DNA of 64,000 bases from Arion vulgaris (GCA_020796225.1 CM036754.1:71595440-71659439); one strand, 5' to 3'. Shown: positions 20,366 through 31,091, counted from the first letter of the stretch. Made by a program: numbers and translations. Notes: generated from the letters alone by a model not told the origin.

Positions 20366-21122
20366 ATCATTTACATAGTATAAAACTAAGAGCATGCATA
20401 TTCCCAGTGGCAACTTATGGGTGTGAAGCATGGACATTTAATAAGGCAGTGGAGAAACATATATGTGCTTTTGAATACAAGTGTTATAGAATAATCCTCC
20501 GTATATCTTGAACATGGAGAATTACTACATCAAGTAAAAAGCTACTCCTATCTCGGTCAGATGATAACAGATGATGGCAGATGTATAACTGAAATTAAAA
20601 AGAGAATAGGAATGGCCAAGGATAATTTCAATAGTATGAGAAAGTTACTGACATCCAAACAAACTACAAACAGGCTAAAAATTAGAATGATCAAATGCTA
20701 TATATATCCTATATTAATGTATGGCTCGGAAACATGGACAATGAACAAGCAGTTAGAAGACAGAATTGATGCATTTGAGATGTGGATATATAGAAGAATA
20801 AGCAGAGTTTCATGGACAGAAAAACAGACAAATAAACAAGTTTTAGGAAAACTAGGCATGAAGAAACAATTATTAAGAGAAATAAAATTCAGACAAGTAA
20901 AGTATTTTGGGCACATAAAAGGCATGACACCATGATAAAACATTTACTAGAGGGGAAGTTGAGGGAGGAAGAGCAAGAGGAAGACCGAGAGATAAGTGGG
21001 AGGAAACTTTAAGAAATGGACAGGTTACAGTCTGGCAGTGTGCAACACCAAGGCGAAAGACAGAGGATGCTGGAGATTCATTGCAGCCAACCTTCGATGT
21101 GGAGACGGCACCTGATGATGAT
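20366..21122 (+). mobile_element. Two joined LINE-I fragments
   Basis: First piece (20366-20512): LRACIFPVATYGCEAWTFNK then FEYKCYRIILRIS. Second (20513-21122): YSYLGQMITDDGRCITEIKK, a long helix, PILMYGSETWTMNK and LREIKFRQVKYFGHIKG, then after shifts RFIAANLRCGDGT and a gatgatgatgat tail. The YGSETW region thus occurs twice in succession, so two truncated copies are fused head to tail. The 124-codon stretch at 20561-20935 is the best-preserved reverse-transcriptase palm end in the window. Confidence 0.85.
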
Positions 21123-21164
21123 GATATATTGAACAGAGAAGAGAATAAATAGATCTATCCAGAA

Positions 21165-21600
21165 AGAACTCAAAATCAAAGAAAATTGGCTGATGCTACA
21201 AATAAAAAGAGAAAATTGAGATATTTTAGACATATAAAAAGACATGAAGGCTGGAGAAGACTATCACGGAAGGAGGCATACCGACAAAGAGAAGAAGAGG
21301 AAGACCACGAGAAGATTGATTCACGATGTAACTGGTGGTTTGAGCATGACGGCTGCAGAGCAAGGAACTGGTGGTTTGAACATGACGGCTGCAGAGCAAG
21401 GAACTGGTGGTTTGAACATAACGGCTGCAGAGCAAGGAACTGGTGGTTTGAACATGACGGCTGCAGAGTAAGGGCATCTGACCTATGAGAGAGAGAAATT
21501 CAGGAGGACTGTTGCGATTGCAAAGTTCTGCTCATGACAAGCTATTTAATGATGAGTATAAAACTATCAATATAAACGATGTGAAGGCTAAGGATTAACT
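21165..21600 (+). mobile_element. LINE-I C-terminus with internal 36-bp array
   Basis: Begins QRELKIKENW, then HIKRHEGWRR and an Arg/Lys-rich stretch. At 21331-21480 a 36-bp segment (unit aactggtggtttgaacatga plus 16 bp) is repeated four times in frame (NWWFEHDGCRAR), then the normal tail resumes (near ERNSGGLLRLQSSAHD). Compare the single-copy tail at 27.3-27.65 kb. Confidence 0.8.
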
Positions 21601-21835
21601 TCATTGCACCGGGTTTCTTCATATTGATCGGTCCCTCTCTACAGAAATGACACGCCACCTGCCGAGAGTGTTGCACAAAGCTCCAGCAATAAGTCTACGA
21701 ATCTTCGGAAAAATTGCATATCTGACTCGGTCCGGATTTTTGAACCTACAACCTTCAGAACACCATGCAAACGTTTTAACCATGTCACATGTGTAATTTG
21801 GTAGAACAGGTACATCAGAATATCGGAAACTGTAT
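21600..21835 (-). mobile_element. SINE-Q copy
   Basis: Reverse Q: cttcattgcaccgggtttct, ggtccctctctacagaaatg, gttgcacaaagctcc core, gatttttgaacctacaacct (reverse B box) and gttttaaccatg (A-box remnant). Confidence 0.65.
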
Positions 21836-22070
21836 ATGCATATTATCCAAAAGAAGACAAATTTGTACAGACGTGTAACTAAGGTTTTACAAACAGACAA
21901 AAAAAACCTCACTTTAAATTACCACATCTGAAGTTATAGTATAGGATCACTCGTGTGTTGACGGGGGTTCTCAATGACAGCAAAGGATAGTAACACTGCG
22001 ATATAAAAGGCATATCGTAAGAGCCGACTGAGGTAGGGGCCTAGGGAAGCTGGTCTAGTAAATAAAAAGG

Positions 22071-22150
22071 GTAGACTATAACGAAATTGATAACGTGCTG
22101 CGCTAGCGACCACGTTCCGTAAAAATTTCGGGGTTCGAGGTCAGCTTGAT
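22071..22150 (+). mobile_element. SINE-N head
   Basis: ctgcgctagcgaccacgttc (A-box region) and tttcggggttcgaggtc (B box) match the fuller N copy at 24.1 kb. Confidence 0.6.
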
Positions 22151-22271
22151 CGTCAAATAGTATTAAATATTCTGCATATCTTGTTGATAATTTTGTTTTA
22201 GTCAATAAAATGTCATCATTATTGTTTTTGTTGCAGCTTCCTCTGTTTACGACGTGGACCATTACACTTAG

Positions 22272-22560
22272 ATTACACTCGTGTGTTACCGGGGGCCCAC
22301 AAGGGAAACTTCTTCTTCTTCTTCAGCGATCTCTGGTCATGCGCTTAATTTACTGTGGACCACAAACTGTGCAGTCAGCTTCTGGTCTGTCAAGTTTCCC
22401 CAAGCTTAGTTTTCAGGTCGACTGGGTGTGGCCACATGTTGCTTCTCAGCTCACACAGGAGAGGACAGTCTTGCAGGAATGCTCTGGTGTCTGTTCCGCC
22501 TGCTGACACTGGCAGAAACAAAGATTAGTAACACTTCGACCTACAATGCGATTTAGAGGC
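22272..22560 (+). mobile_element. Second SINE-A 5' half, interrupted by LINE-R
   Basis: actcgtgtgttaccgggggc starts a SINE-A that stops at 22306 and resumes at 22515 with aaagattagtaacacttcga and ctacaatgcga. Confidence 0.65.
22307..22514 (-). mobile_element. LINE-R 3' end, reverse
   Basis: Reverse copy of the LINE tail at 11.67-11.90 kb (shared gcgatctctggtcatgcgct, gtggccacatgttgcttctc). Begins with a reversed AAG tail (ttcttcttcttcttc). Confidence 0.8.
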
Positions 22561-23084
22561 ATAGCCCTTTCGCTGCTTCATACTTTCCGAAGACGGAGCT
22601 AAAAATAGCTACTCTTTGTTTCTAGGTCACAAACGTGAATGTACGTCTATAGCAGTGACAGTAGAAATGTATAAAAACGTATTTAGCCCACAGAGGAGAG
22701 ATAATAACAGACGTATTAATGTGTCTTTAGCAGTGAATGAGGAAAACGTCTATACACGTCCTTAGCAGCTAAAGGGATAGGAAGCTACCTAGTAAATAAA
22801 AAGTGTCGCAGAAATCGGATGTGCAGGCGCATAACTGGTACATTGTACAATCGCTCTTAGGCTCGGATCACATAAAAATCACAAAGAGTGGTTAACAAGG
22901 TGGTCGATATGGAGCGTTCGAAGAAGTAGTTATAGTATAGGATGTTATCAGATCCGATTGGTCATAGACACGCTGCCAGAGCTAACTCATGCCAAGTGGT
23001 TACTCATACTACAGCTGATGTTGACAAGCAGAAAAATAAACCAAAATCATCAATCATACAAAAGCTATTATTACTATATCACAC

Positions 23085-23249
23085 CAGGGGCGGCTCGTCA
23101 TTAAGGGCCAGTGGGACCTGGTCCCACCAATAATCGAAAGGGGGAAACTTCCCGGAATAGACAAATAATATTAAATACTCCAAAGACCATGATTTTCCCG
23201 AAAATTTGTGTCTGGTCCCACCAAGAAAAATGACAACGAGCCGCCCCTG
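23085..23249. mobile_element. hAT-type MITE (family K), copy 3
   Basis: 165 bp, perfect 14-bp TIRs caggggcggctcgt / acgagccgcccctg, plus an inner ggtgggacc motif near both ends. Perfect 8-bp target duplication tatcacac (23077-23084, 23250-23257). Confidence 0.95.
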
Positions 23250-23372
23250 TATCACACTAACATGTAAGTCGGTTCGTACAAACTGATACTGACACATACT
23301 TCTCTATGCTTGTCTAACAGTATCTGTAAATCTACTCTGCAAATACGGGTGTATATCATAACACATTCTTCA

Positions 23373-23800
23373 CCTTTTAACTCTCAATGAAGCATAGGTC
23401 TTCAACAAACTTCTTCCAGCTCTTCCTCTCTCTTGCCATCCCTTCCAATTCTTTTCATGTTTAACTCTCAACGAAGCACAGGTCTTCAACAAACGTCTTC
23501 CAGCTCTTCCTCTCTCTTCCATCCCTTCCAATTCTTTTCATGTTTAACTCTCAACGAAGCACAGGTCTTCAACAAACGTCTTCCAGCTCTTCCTCTCTCT
23601 TCCATCCCTTCCAATTCTTTTCATGTTTAACTCTCAACGAAGCACAGGTCTTCAACAAACGTCTTCCAGCTCTTCCTCTCTCTTGCCATCCCTTCCAATT
23701 CTTTTCATGTTTAACTCTCAACGAAGCGCAGGTCTTCAACAAACTTCTTCCAGCTCTTCCTCTCTCTTGCCATCCCTTCCAATTCTTTTCATGTTTTCCC
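23373..23800 (-). repeat. 83-bp minisatellite derived from a LINE C-terminus
   Basis: Five units of 83-84 bp. On the minus strand each encodes ARERKSWK, FVEDLC and a stop, i.e. the last codons of a K-type LINE (compare KTWRELVEDLC at 15.88 kb). Units differ by few bases, with an extra g in some (tcttgccatccc versus tcttccatccc). The open frames on the plus strand are by-products. Confidence 0.85.
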
Positions 23801-24089
23801 TATCCTTAATATAGTCTCAGCTCTTCAGGTATGTCTAGACCTTCCTCAGCCTTACCGTGTTATGTAAGAGCCCATCCGGTCTATGCATAGCAGAAATCAA
23901 TCAATTTGAACCATTAATAATTAAAATCTTTACCAACGCAAAGTCCTACTCCTCCTCTGCGGGTTCAAAACGTCTTCCAGCTTGCTTGTCTTGCAATGCT
24001 TTCGGTCTGTCTTCTCAATGTATATCACAACACATATTTTGTTTCTAAGTGAATCATTTCAATATCTCGGTGTTGATTCTAATAACTGT

Positions 24090-24385
24090 TGAAGATATCG
24101 CAGATAGAGAAATTAACAACACGCTGCGATAGTGACCACGTTCTGTGGAGATTCCGGGGTTCGGGCCCACCAATTTTCGGTGTACACAATCTACGCGGTT
24201 GAACTACAGGAGACCCTTATCCTTTACATGAGGATCTAAATTACAAGTACCTCTGAAGTCGGAGTGAGGCTCGCCTGAATAGCGAGGGACACTGATGATA
24301 AGGAAAGCATGCTGCACGCCAAAATTAGTCAAATGCGCCATATCAGACTACGCCTGAATTCATTAAGGGAAGGCGAAAGATAAAA
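24090..24385 (+). mobile_element. SINE-N, near full length
   Basis: Head: acgctgcgatagtgaccacg (A-box region) and tccggggttcgggccc (B box). Body: actacaggagacccttatcc, tttacatgaggatctaaatt, cctctgaagtcggagtgagg, gcgagggacactgatgata. Other copies at 57.4 and 58.0 kb show the body; 58.0 kb ends in an AAG tail. Confidence 0.7.
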
Positions 24386-24700
24386 AAAATTTACTGTTTG
24401 AGTGAAATATATAGATTATGACAATATGAAAGAAGAGAAATTAATAAAACATAGCATATAACGCAGTGGATGATGATGATGATACACAGATGGGACTATG
24501 CAGCCAAATGATATATGGAAGAATACATATCTGAGGTAATCATACCGTTAGAAAAACTGCAATGAGGATGCGGTAAAACTGAATAAATCGACGACATTTA
24601 TAGATAGATGTACTATACACAGTTTTACATTAGCGAGCCCATTGTCTGTTTTCTTCGTTCTTCTATTAGGTATCCATGATTTGGTTTTTACTTTATTTTT
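24386..24700. other. No recognisable gene
   Basis: AT-rich, with a gatgatgatgat run at 24469-24480 that may be the tail of a lost LINE-I copy. Confidence 0.4.
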
Positions 24701-24790
24701 TTCCGGGCTGGAATATTTTGTCTTGACAAAGACCTATGGTCGAAACGTTGTTATTTTTCATATTTGATATTTTTTCCGTGCTAATGTATA
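24700..24790 (+). repeat. Hairpin-GAAAC motif repeat, copy 2
   Basis: cttgacaaa, then gacc-tat-ggtc (perfect 4-bp hairpin) and gaaacgttgtt. See copies at 15.19 and 41.31 kb. Confidence 0.5.
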
Positions 24791-25120
24791 AATGTTGTAT
24801 ATTTGTCTTCGTCCACATCGCCTGTGTATCCAGTTGGGAAATCTAGATAGGGTTTTTTAGCTAATGTACGTGGTAGGGTGGATCATACCCACACGGTACT
24901 CATCCTAGAGAATGGATGAGTACATTGTCATCGTTTACAATGGCGTTCTGTGACTTCATTGACTAGGGTAACTATTGTGTTAGACTATCGGTTAATATTT
25001 CGAAAGATCTAAAACGGCCGGTAGCTGTATGAGTGATTGGTGTCAATCAACGCTTCACATCAGTTCATGGTCTTACATTGATCTACTATTCTAGACATGC
25101 ATATGGTGGCAGTAACGAGG
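24791..25120. other. No gene; one perfect palindrome
   Basis: A 10-bp perfect inverted repeat with 8-bp loop lies at 24896-24923 (gtactcatcc / ggatgagtac). Function unknown. Confidence 0.5.
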
Positions 25121-25124
25121 GGAT

Positions 25125-25222
25125 GTTTATGACGAAGTGGTTAAGACTTTTGTCTGTTTCTCTGAAGGTTGTGTGTTCGAATCCGGACTGAGTCGCATGT
25201 GCTATTTTTTCAAGAGATCTCT
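25125..25222 (+). mobile_element. SINE-Q head
   Basis: gacgaagtggttaagac (A box) and gtgtgttcgaatccgg (B box) followed by the Q body start (gtcgcatgtgctattttttc), then broken by a SINE-A. Confidence 0.65.
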
Positions 25223-25362
25223 ATAAACAGGCCAGCACGTTCGATTTCTGCGACGCTTTTTATTTACTAGGGTAGCTTCCTAGGCTTATACCTCAGTCGC
25301 CTTGTAGGTAGCAGTGTTACTATTCTTTGCTCCCCTTGTGGACCCCGGCAACACACAGGCAT
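25223..25362 (-). mobile_element. SINE-A 5' half, reverse
   Basis: Covers only aggccagcacgttcgatttc to ccccggcaacacacagg; the 3' half of the SINE is absent. Confidence 0.8.
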
Positions 25363-25756
25363 ATAAAAGAGATCGTGAGAGAACGTCCAACTTCATGTAT
25401 ACATCAGAAATGAATAACCAACTGGCTAGTTCCTTTCGACTTCATCTTCGCCTGAATACACCACTCATTTCAGTAAACTAAACCAGAACAAAACATCACT
25501 TAAAACGTTAAAAAATGCTACAGTGTTTATTCTTTTTTACTTCAATCTAAAAGATGTGTTATTAGTACAGACGCTAATGTACTCGAATCATATTTCTGTC
25601 TGTACAATATTCTTAATGACAAATCGATAAATCGATCAATGTAATAATGAATGATTAATAGTTAGAAACCAGTACAACGTTTATCACAGTGAACTTTCTA
25701 GCACTGATTATATTGATCTAAAATCGGACGGATAAATGAATGTAATGCCGACGTCG
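25363..25756. other. No recognisable feature
   Basis: AT-rich, no supported frame or repeat. Confidence 0.4.
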
Positions 25757-25993
25757 CCTGTGTGGTGTTGGAGCCCGCTAGCGAAACAAAGAATAGTACT
25801 ACTGCGACCTACAAGGTAAGAGGTGACTGATGTAGGTTCCCTAGTAAATAAAAATCATCAAAAAATCGGATTGCTGGCCTACTTGTTGGCGCATAACTGG
25901 CACAACGTACAACCGCTCTTAGACGGAGATCACATACAAATCACACAGAGTGGTTAACAAGTGGTCGATATGGAGCGTTCGAAGAAGAAGAAA
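25757..25993 (+). mobile_element. SINE-A, near full length
   Basis: Runs from the head (gtgtggtgttggagcccg) through gcaacctac-like core to gagcgttcgaagaagaagaa. Confidence 0.87.
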
Positions 25994-26585
25994 TATCCAC
26001 AGCTACCCGTAGCAGAAGGACGACTAGTTCAGTCGGGAAATTGGAAATCCCCGTTAGTGGGCGATTGAACAAAGACATTTACTCAGTATTACCGCAGCCT
26101 CCCCTCTGTTTTCTCCAGATCTGATCTGACCACCTTAGAGTTGTAGATTTTCGTACATTGCACAAATCCCCGTTAGTGTGGGCTGACTTTTATATTTCAC
26201 ACGGTTCTAAGAATGCATGTTATATATGTTCGATAAGACATTGTAAGCTTTATTGCAATTTCACACGGTTCTAAGAATGCATGTTAATGTATTGATGACG
26301 AGTGTTAAATTTATGGGACAGTGAACTAATTAGGAACAAACACAATGTGTTTCATATTTAACACTCACCGTCGTAAAACACTGCCTGACATTTCTGCCAT
26401 AAAAATGAGGCTTAAGCACGCCATTTTGCACTATTAATAAGACAATAAAACATACAGTGTTGAAGTTACAAAGCAAATGTAATGTGGGATCAGTACTGCT
26501 TACTGTCAACATTACAACAATGGATTGATAAATTAATAACGGTAGAAGGTGGCGATGGATATGACACACACTGAGGAGATAACCT
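25994..26585. other. No gene; short direct repeats
   Basis: atttcacacggttctaagaa plus tgcatgtta occurs at 26193 and 26256; aaatccccgttagtg occurs at 26045 and 26163. Otherwise unrecognised. Confidence 0.5.
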
Positions 26586-26775
26586 GATAGCATCACGAGA
26601 CAAGTTCTCCGATGGAACCCCCAGGGTAATAGAGGTAAGGAAAGACCCAGGAACAGATTGAGTTGGAAACAGAATGCAAGAAAATGGAGAGTGGAGAGAT
26701 CTGGACTTGGATAGGAGGGCTTGGTTGCGGACTTATGCCTGCTTAGGGGTGAATGGTGAAGAAGAAGTGCAAGAG
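26586..26775 (+). mobile_element. LINE C-terminal fragment
   Basis: TRQVLRWNPQGNRGKERPRN, then LSWKQNARKWRV and a tail resembling DRRAWLRTYACLG-like ends, broken by stops; ends near a gaagaagaag tail. Confidence 0.7.
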
Positions 26776-26777
26776 AA

Positions 26778-26940
26778 AAACTATATATATATATATATAT
26801 CTCTCATTGTGACAAAAGCATACTACTACGGATAAAACAAGCTTGACAAAGAATATATATATATCTATCTCATTGTGACAAAAGCATACTACTGCGGATA
26901 AAACAAGCTTGACAAAGAATATATATATATATATCGGTTT
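26778..26940. repeat. Duplicated ~75-bp unit with TA runs
   Basis: Two copies of a unit with tctcattgtgacaaaagcat and aaacaagcttgacaaagaat, each bordered by TA microsatellite. Confidence 0.85.
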
Positions 26941-26958
26941 ACTGCTAACATTGGATGT

Positions 26959-27209
26959 CTTCTTCTTTTTTGCGTTCGTTCTTTACGACCAATTTTAATC
27001 ACTCTTTGTGATAAGTTTGATCTTTGTCAAGAACGTGTATGCGTTGCACATTGGTTTGGTAGGCCCTAAACGCAGACTTCTACATGTTTAGGACATGTGC
27101 ATCCGATTTCAGCCAAACCTCCTTAGTCGCCTCTTACGACATGCTTGGCAGGTAACAGTGATTCTATTCTTTACACCCCAAATTTGGGCCCCAGTAACCA
27201 CTCGGGCGT
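26959..27209 (-). mobile_element. SINE-C, full length with TSD
   Basis: Reverse copy from the AAG-tail end (cttcttctt, tgcgttcgttctttacgacc) to ccactcgggcg. Flanks carry cattggatgt (26949-26958) and caatggatgt (27210-27219), 9 of 10 matching. Confidence 0.9.
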
Positions 27210-27269
27210 CAATGGATGTGAAATCAAAATAAGAATAAACATAGCCTTACTAAAAAAAAGGTTTCACAT

Positions 27270-27660
27270 GGACGGTAAAACAAGACAAGTCAAAAACCAT
27301 GTGCTTTTTTGAATATATGTGTTACAGAAGAGTTCTAAGTATATCATGGACAGAGAAAAAAAAGCACATAGAAATATCCAGAAGGAACTCAAAAAATAAC
27401 TGACTGATGCTACCTAAAACAATGAGAAAATTAAAGTATTCTGGATGTATAAACAAACGTGATAGGTTGGAGAAGACCATTATGGAATGAGGTATCCCTG
27501 CAAATAGAAGAGAGGAAGAGCCACGAAGAAGATGGATTCTGGATGTAACATGATTTGAGCTGGACGGCTGCAGAGACGGGACTTCTGGCCTATGAAATTC
27601 CAAAGGATTGTTAGGGTGACAAAGTTCTGCTCAGGACATGCTATTTGATGACAAGCTGCT
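27270..27660 (+). mobile_element. LINE-I C-terminal fragment
   Basis: CFFEYMCYRRVLSISWTEKK, then HIKRDRLEKTI-like residues, an Arg-rich RRRWILDVT stretch, and the ending FRRIVRVTKFCSGH-like; frame lost repeatedly. Serves as the unexpanded comparison for the array at 21.3 kb. Confidence 0.75.
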
Positions 27661-27904
27661 AGAGTGCAAAAACCAACCGTCCGTCACCTGAATTTTCAAT
27701 TCCTGTCGAAGGAAAAAGCCGTCACGATAACAAACAGCAATCCGCACAAGCATTACTGCATAAGGCAGCCGCTAGAACGCCGGCTATTAACTGTCCGCCA
27801 TATTCCAAACATGTTGACGAAACAACCACCGTGGACACAACAAAACCAGTTCCTGAAGAAGATTTCGTCTCTGGGTCTGTTTAGGACGCCGTCTTTTCCG
27901 TTTT

Positions 27905-28385
27905 CCTTGTAAGTTTCACTCAAGTGCTTGTCTAGTGACACTCGACTGTGACTTCCGTAGGGTATGCCCAACCCATCGCCATTTTCTCCTCTTAATCTGA
28001 GTCATCAGGGGGTCCTGTTCTTGTCCACAGGTTTGTGTTTGCAAATATCTCATACCATCTCAGTTTGAGAATCTTTTGACAAAGATCTGAATCTTATTTG
28101 CATTTAACTCGGTGACTCGCCACGTTTCCGAGCCATACAGCAACACGTATTTCACATTTGAGCTGAATATCCTGAACATTGTTTTCGTGGAGATGGCAGT
28201 AGATGTCCACACTGTGTAGAATAGCAAAGGCTTGTGCTATCCTAATTCTGGCATTCATGTCATCTGTACCTCCTGATTGGCTGATCTTGCTTCCAAACAT
28301 CATCAATATGCCTTCCTTCGATCAATATCGGGTCTTGCCGTATGATGTTGCTTCGCAGTATTTTTGTCTTCTCTGCTTATTTTAA
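27905..28385 (-). mobile_element. LINE reverse-transcriptase palm fragment
   Basis: On the minus strand: FGSKISQSGGTDDMNARIRI (the segment after the catalytic core), AFAILHSV, then YGSETWRVTELNANKIQIFV and [12 protein letters not shown]. The catalytic YADD box would lie just upstream (right) and is not present. Frameshifts at about 28200 and 28100. Confidence 0.8.
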
Positions 28386-29411
28386 GACCTTTTGTGCCGT
28401 TTCTGTCAAAGCATCTATTTTTTCCTGCATTTCTAGCACAGTATATTGACTTCTTCAGCGACCTATCTGCGCTTGGGCTATGCGCTTGGGCTCTGCCCTT
28501 TGACCTAATGCCATGTATATGTAGAAATTGTAATTTTTCTTTTATTTTTTAAATAAATATAAAGCAAGGATGAAGTGCCCTCGCCTGGACAGCTAATGTG
28601 GGGAATGTGCCTCGCTCATTCTGCACAAAGCCCCTCTCGATCCTACTGTTTTCTCCCTGAAGAAAAGACACAAGTCTATACATTTGGAATCAATCAGGGT
28701 TTGCGGGTATGCCTGAAGATGTACACCTAACCATTTATTGCCTTAGGGGTTTCCTCCCTCCTGATCTGTAGTTAAGAGTTACTCCTCTAGTCTAATGCAT
28801 AACCGTGCTGACCTCCAAGGAAGTGGGGATTTTCTATCAGGGTTTACTCCCCTAGACTTTGGCTCTCCGATTCCCCAAAAGACAATGGGTTTGACAATTG
28901 CAGATAGTACCTATCTAATATCTATGGTGGCAGATGAAACACCTGATTTGACATGTAAATGCCATATAGAGTACAAAATATTGAACAACTGGGGCATCTG
29001 TGGATTTTCTACCAACCTCACAGTAGAAATATTTGGATTGTTCTAGAACTAGGGTTTGGGGAAAGGGGGTATATCTACAATGTTCAATGATACACGCTAA
29101 GGTAAGTCAAGTTAAGGTAAGTCAAGCTAAGGTTAACTGTACTCATTCCCTGTCACCAGATTGCCTGTTGGTTATGCTGAGTTTGACTATACTCAAAGGT
29201 ACATGTCTAAACGACAGTATATAAACAACTCAATATGAACTAGTAAAATATAAAAACAGCATCAGAGAAAGAAGGGGATATACAGAACTAACAACATTAG
29301 TCACATGATGATAGTTGCAGAAATCAACTGATGCAACCCTGATGTCATTTTGTATGCATATGATTAAACACACTACAGTTGAGGCAGATAAGATAATTAA
29401 CAACACACTAC
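28386..29411. other. About 1 kb without a recognised feature
   Basis: The 83-codon frame at 28795-29046 has no features I recognise. Small direct repeats of taaggtaagtcaag lie near 29100. No copies elsewhere in the window. Confidence 0.4.
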
Positions 29412-29655
29412 AGGAAGATCTTCAACGAACACTCCATATTGACCACTTGTTAACCACTCTGTTTGATTTCTATGTGATCTGAGCCTAAGAGCGATTGTAC
29501 ATTGTGCCAGTTATGCGCCTACAAGTAGGCCAGCACATCCAATTTCTGCGATGCTTTTTATTTATTAGGGTAGCTTCCTTAGGTCCTACATCAGTCGCCT
29601 TTTACGACATGTTTGTAGGTCGCAGTGGTCCTATTCTTTGTTCCCTTAGGCAACT
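29412..29655 (-). mobile_element. SINE-A, near full length
   Basis: Reverse copy: cttcaacgaacactccatat to tttgttcccttaggcaacta; 5' terminal bases missing. Confidence 0.85.
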
Positions 29656-29824
29656 ACAGGCAGATGGCTAACTACAAACACTCGAGTAAAATGAAAGAAC
29701 TTTAATTACAAAGTATCCAGAAAATAGAAAAATATTGAGAAAAACAAACACACACTTTATGTTGAGAAAGGTTAAACTCTATCGAACATTCTGAATCACA
29801 AAATGGAAAATAAATATCACGATA

Positions 29825-30060
29825 AGAATAGTGATGGCTAAAGCTGCACTCAACAAAATGAGACAGGTATTAACATACAAGCAAATAAATAAGGATAAAA
29901 ATGAGTCAGCAGCTGTTTAACATCTATAGAAAAATGCTATCAAAGCCATAAACAACATAGGATATCTATTACAGAAGGTAATAACGGGCAAATTCTTAAT
30001 GAAAAAACAACAATATTAAATGGATGAACAGAAGAATACTGCATGAATTTATATAAATAG
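29825..30060 (+). mobile_element. LINE reverse-transcriptase fragments
   Basis: RIVMAKAALNKMRQVLTYKQ (palm-end helix) is followed at about 29985 by GQILNEKTTILN and MDEQKNTA/WTEEYCMNLY-like residues, which belong before the RT core. The order is scrambled, so at least two pieces are joined. Confidence 0.6.
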
Positions 30061-30077
30061 GTAGATCATGCTTGTGA

Positions 30078-30325
30078 GTATCTGTAGCTTAAGCGGTATT
30101 GAGCTCGATCACAACCCAAGCGCACTTGGTTCAAACTCCACGGCGGGCAAGTTTGGAAGCAAATTAGTTCCTTGGATTTTTACGAACTGTAAAAATAGAC
30201 CTCACCGTTCATAAAGCAATGGCAAGCTACTGATCGTATAAGTGGTGCCTAGAAAATCGACAGCTAATTTACTATTGTTGATGGCTATGTCCTGTAAATA
30301 GGATATGCCACAATTGGATACGCTA
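30078..30325 (+). mobile_element. SINE-D, full length
   Basis: A box tagcttaagcgg at 30085-30096, B box ggttcaaactcc at 30128-30139, then cttggatttttacgaactgt, ttcataaagcaatggcaagc, and the common end cctgtaaataggatatgcc. The 32-bp gap between boxes suits a tRNA-derived promoter. Confidence 0.87.
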
Positions 30326-30842
30326 TCATGATTATGAAGCATTAATGTAAGCTAACAAGGGACTAGAAAATGCAGAAATCTTGATAGAAGTTGAAGAGTT
30401 CACTGAAGTAAAGGAAATAAGAGAAGTGGATGTGAGAGGCAGGCTGGACATAGACGGTTTAGAAGGAAGACAGGTCGACTTGCCTTCAAGTATCTACAAG
30501 TCCACTAGCCTTCAAGTATCTACGAATCGGCTATTGGAATTGTTGAAGTACAAATCAACGAGCACCAATTCTACAGAAACTGGTTTATGATTTCGACATC
30601 TTCATGATTCAAGAAACATGTATGAAGCAGAATAAAATAGACGTTGAATCAATAAGGGGGATTTGGAATGACATATTGTACGAGTAGAGCTTGTTGCTTG
30701 AAGGGGCAGAGAGAGAGAAGTGTGTTTAACCAGCGAGCCCCAGGAACCATCAGTATGCACACTATTCTAAGTCTTTTGGGGAAGACTCGGCACATATGGG
30801 TCTGCCTGGAGTGCTGTGACGTCAGTTCATTAACCAATAACC
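30326..30842. other. No recognised gene
   Basis: A 69-codon frame at 30381-30590 is acidic and low in complexity. At 30470-30530 there is a short duplication of tcaagtatctac. Confidence 0.4.
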
Positions 30843-31091
30843 CACCCGAGTGGTTACCGGGTCCAAATTTGGGGTGTAAAGAATAGAACCACTGTTACCT
30901 GCCACGCATGTCGTAAGAGGCGACTAAGGAGGTTTGGCTGAAATCGGATACACATGTCCTAAACTTGTAGAAGTCTATGCATTTAGGGGCCTACCAAACC
31001 AATGTGCAACGTATACACGTTCTTGGCAAAAGATCAAACATATCACAAAGAGTGATTCAAATTGGTCGTAAGAACGAACGCAAAGAAGAAG
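30843..31091 (+). mobile_element. SINE-C, full length with perfect 11-bp TSD
   Basis: 249 bp: acccgagtggttaccgggtc head, gaatagaaccactgttacct, cacgcatgtcgtaagaggcg, tttaggggcctaccaaacca, acgttcttggcaaaagatca, gaacgaacgcaaagaagaag. Flanked by aaccaataacc at 30832-30842 and 31092-31102. The head resembles the ccgagtggtta A-box region of Ser/Leu tRNAs; no clear B box is visible. Confidence 0.93.

Larger units (their letters stand above)
21948..22927 (+). mobile_element. SINE-A split by a ~700-bp nested cluster
   Basis: The 16-bp repeat agttatagtataggat at 21932-21947 and 22928-22943 bounds the unit. The 5' half of SINE-A is at 21952-22070 (cgtgtgttgacgggggttct ... tagtaaataaaaag); the 3' half is at 22772-22927 (gaagctacctagtaaataaa ... 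gttcgaagaag). About 23 bp around ctagtaaataaaaag occur on both sides of the inner cluster. Inside are a SINE-N head, a second SINE-A start and a LINE-R tail. Confidence 0.75.

Noticed and set aside
30078..30145. tRNA gene candidate (A and B boxes present)
   Set aside because: No acceptor-stem pairing and the sequence continues into a dispersed SINE body seen several times in the window. Heads of SINEs B, E, L, N, P and Q were rejected as tRNA genes for the same reasons.
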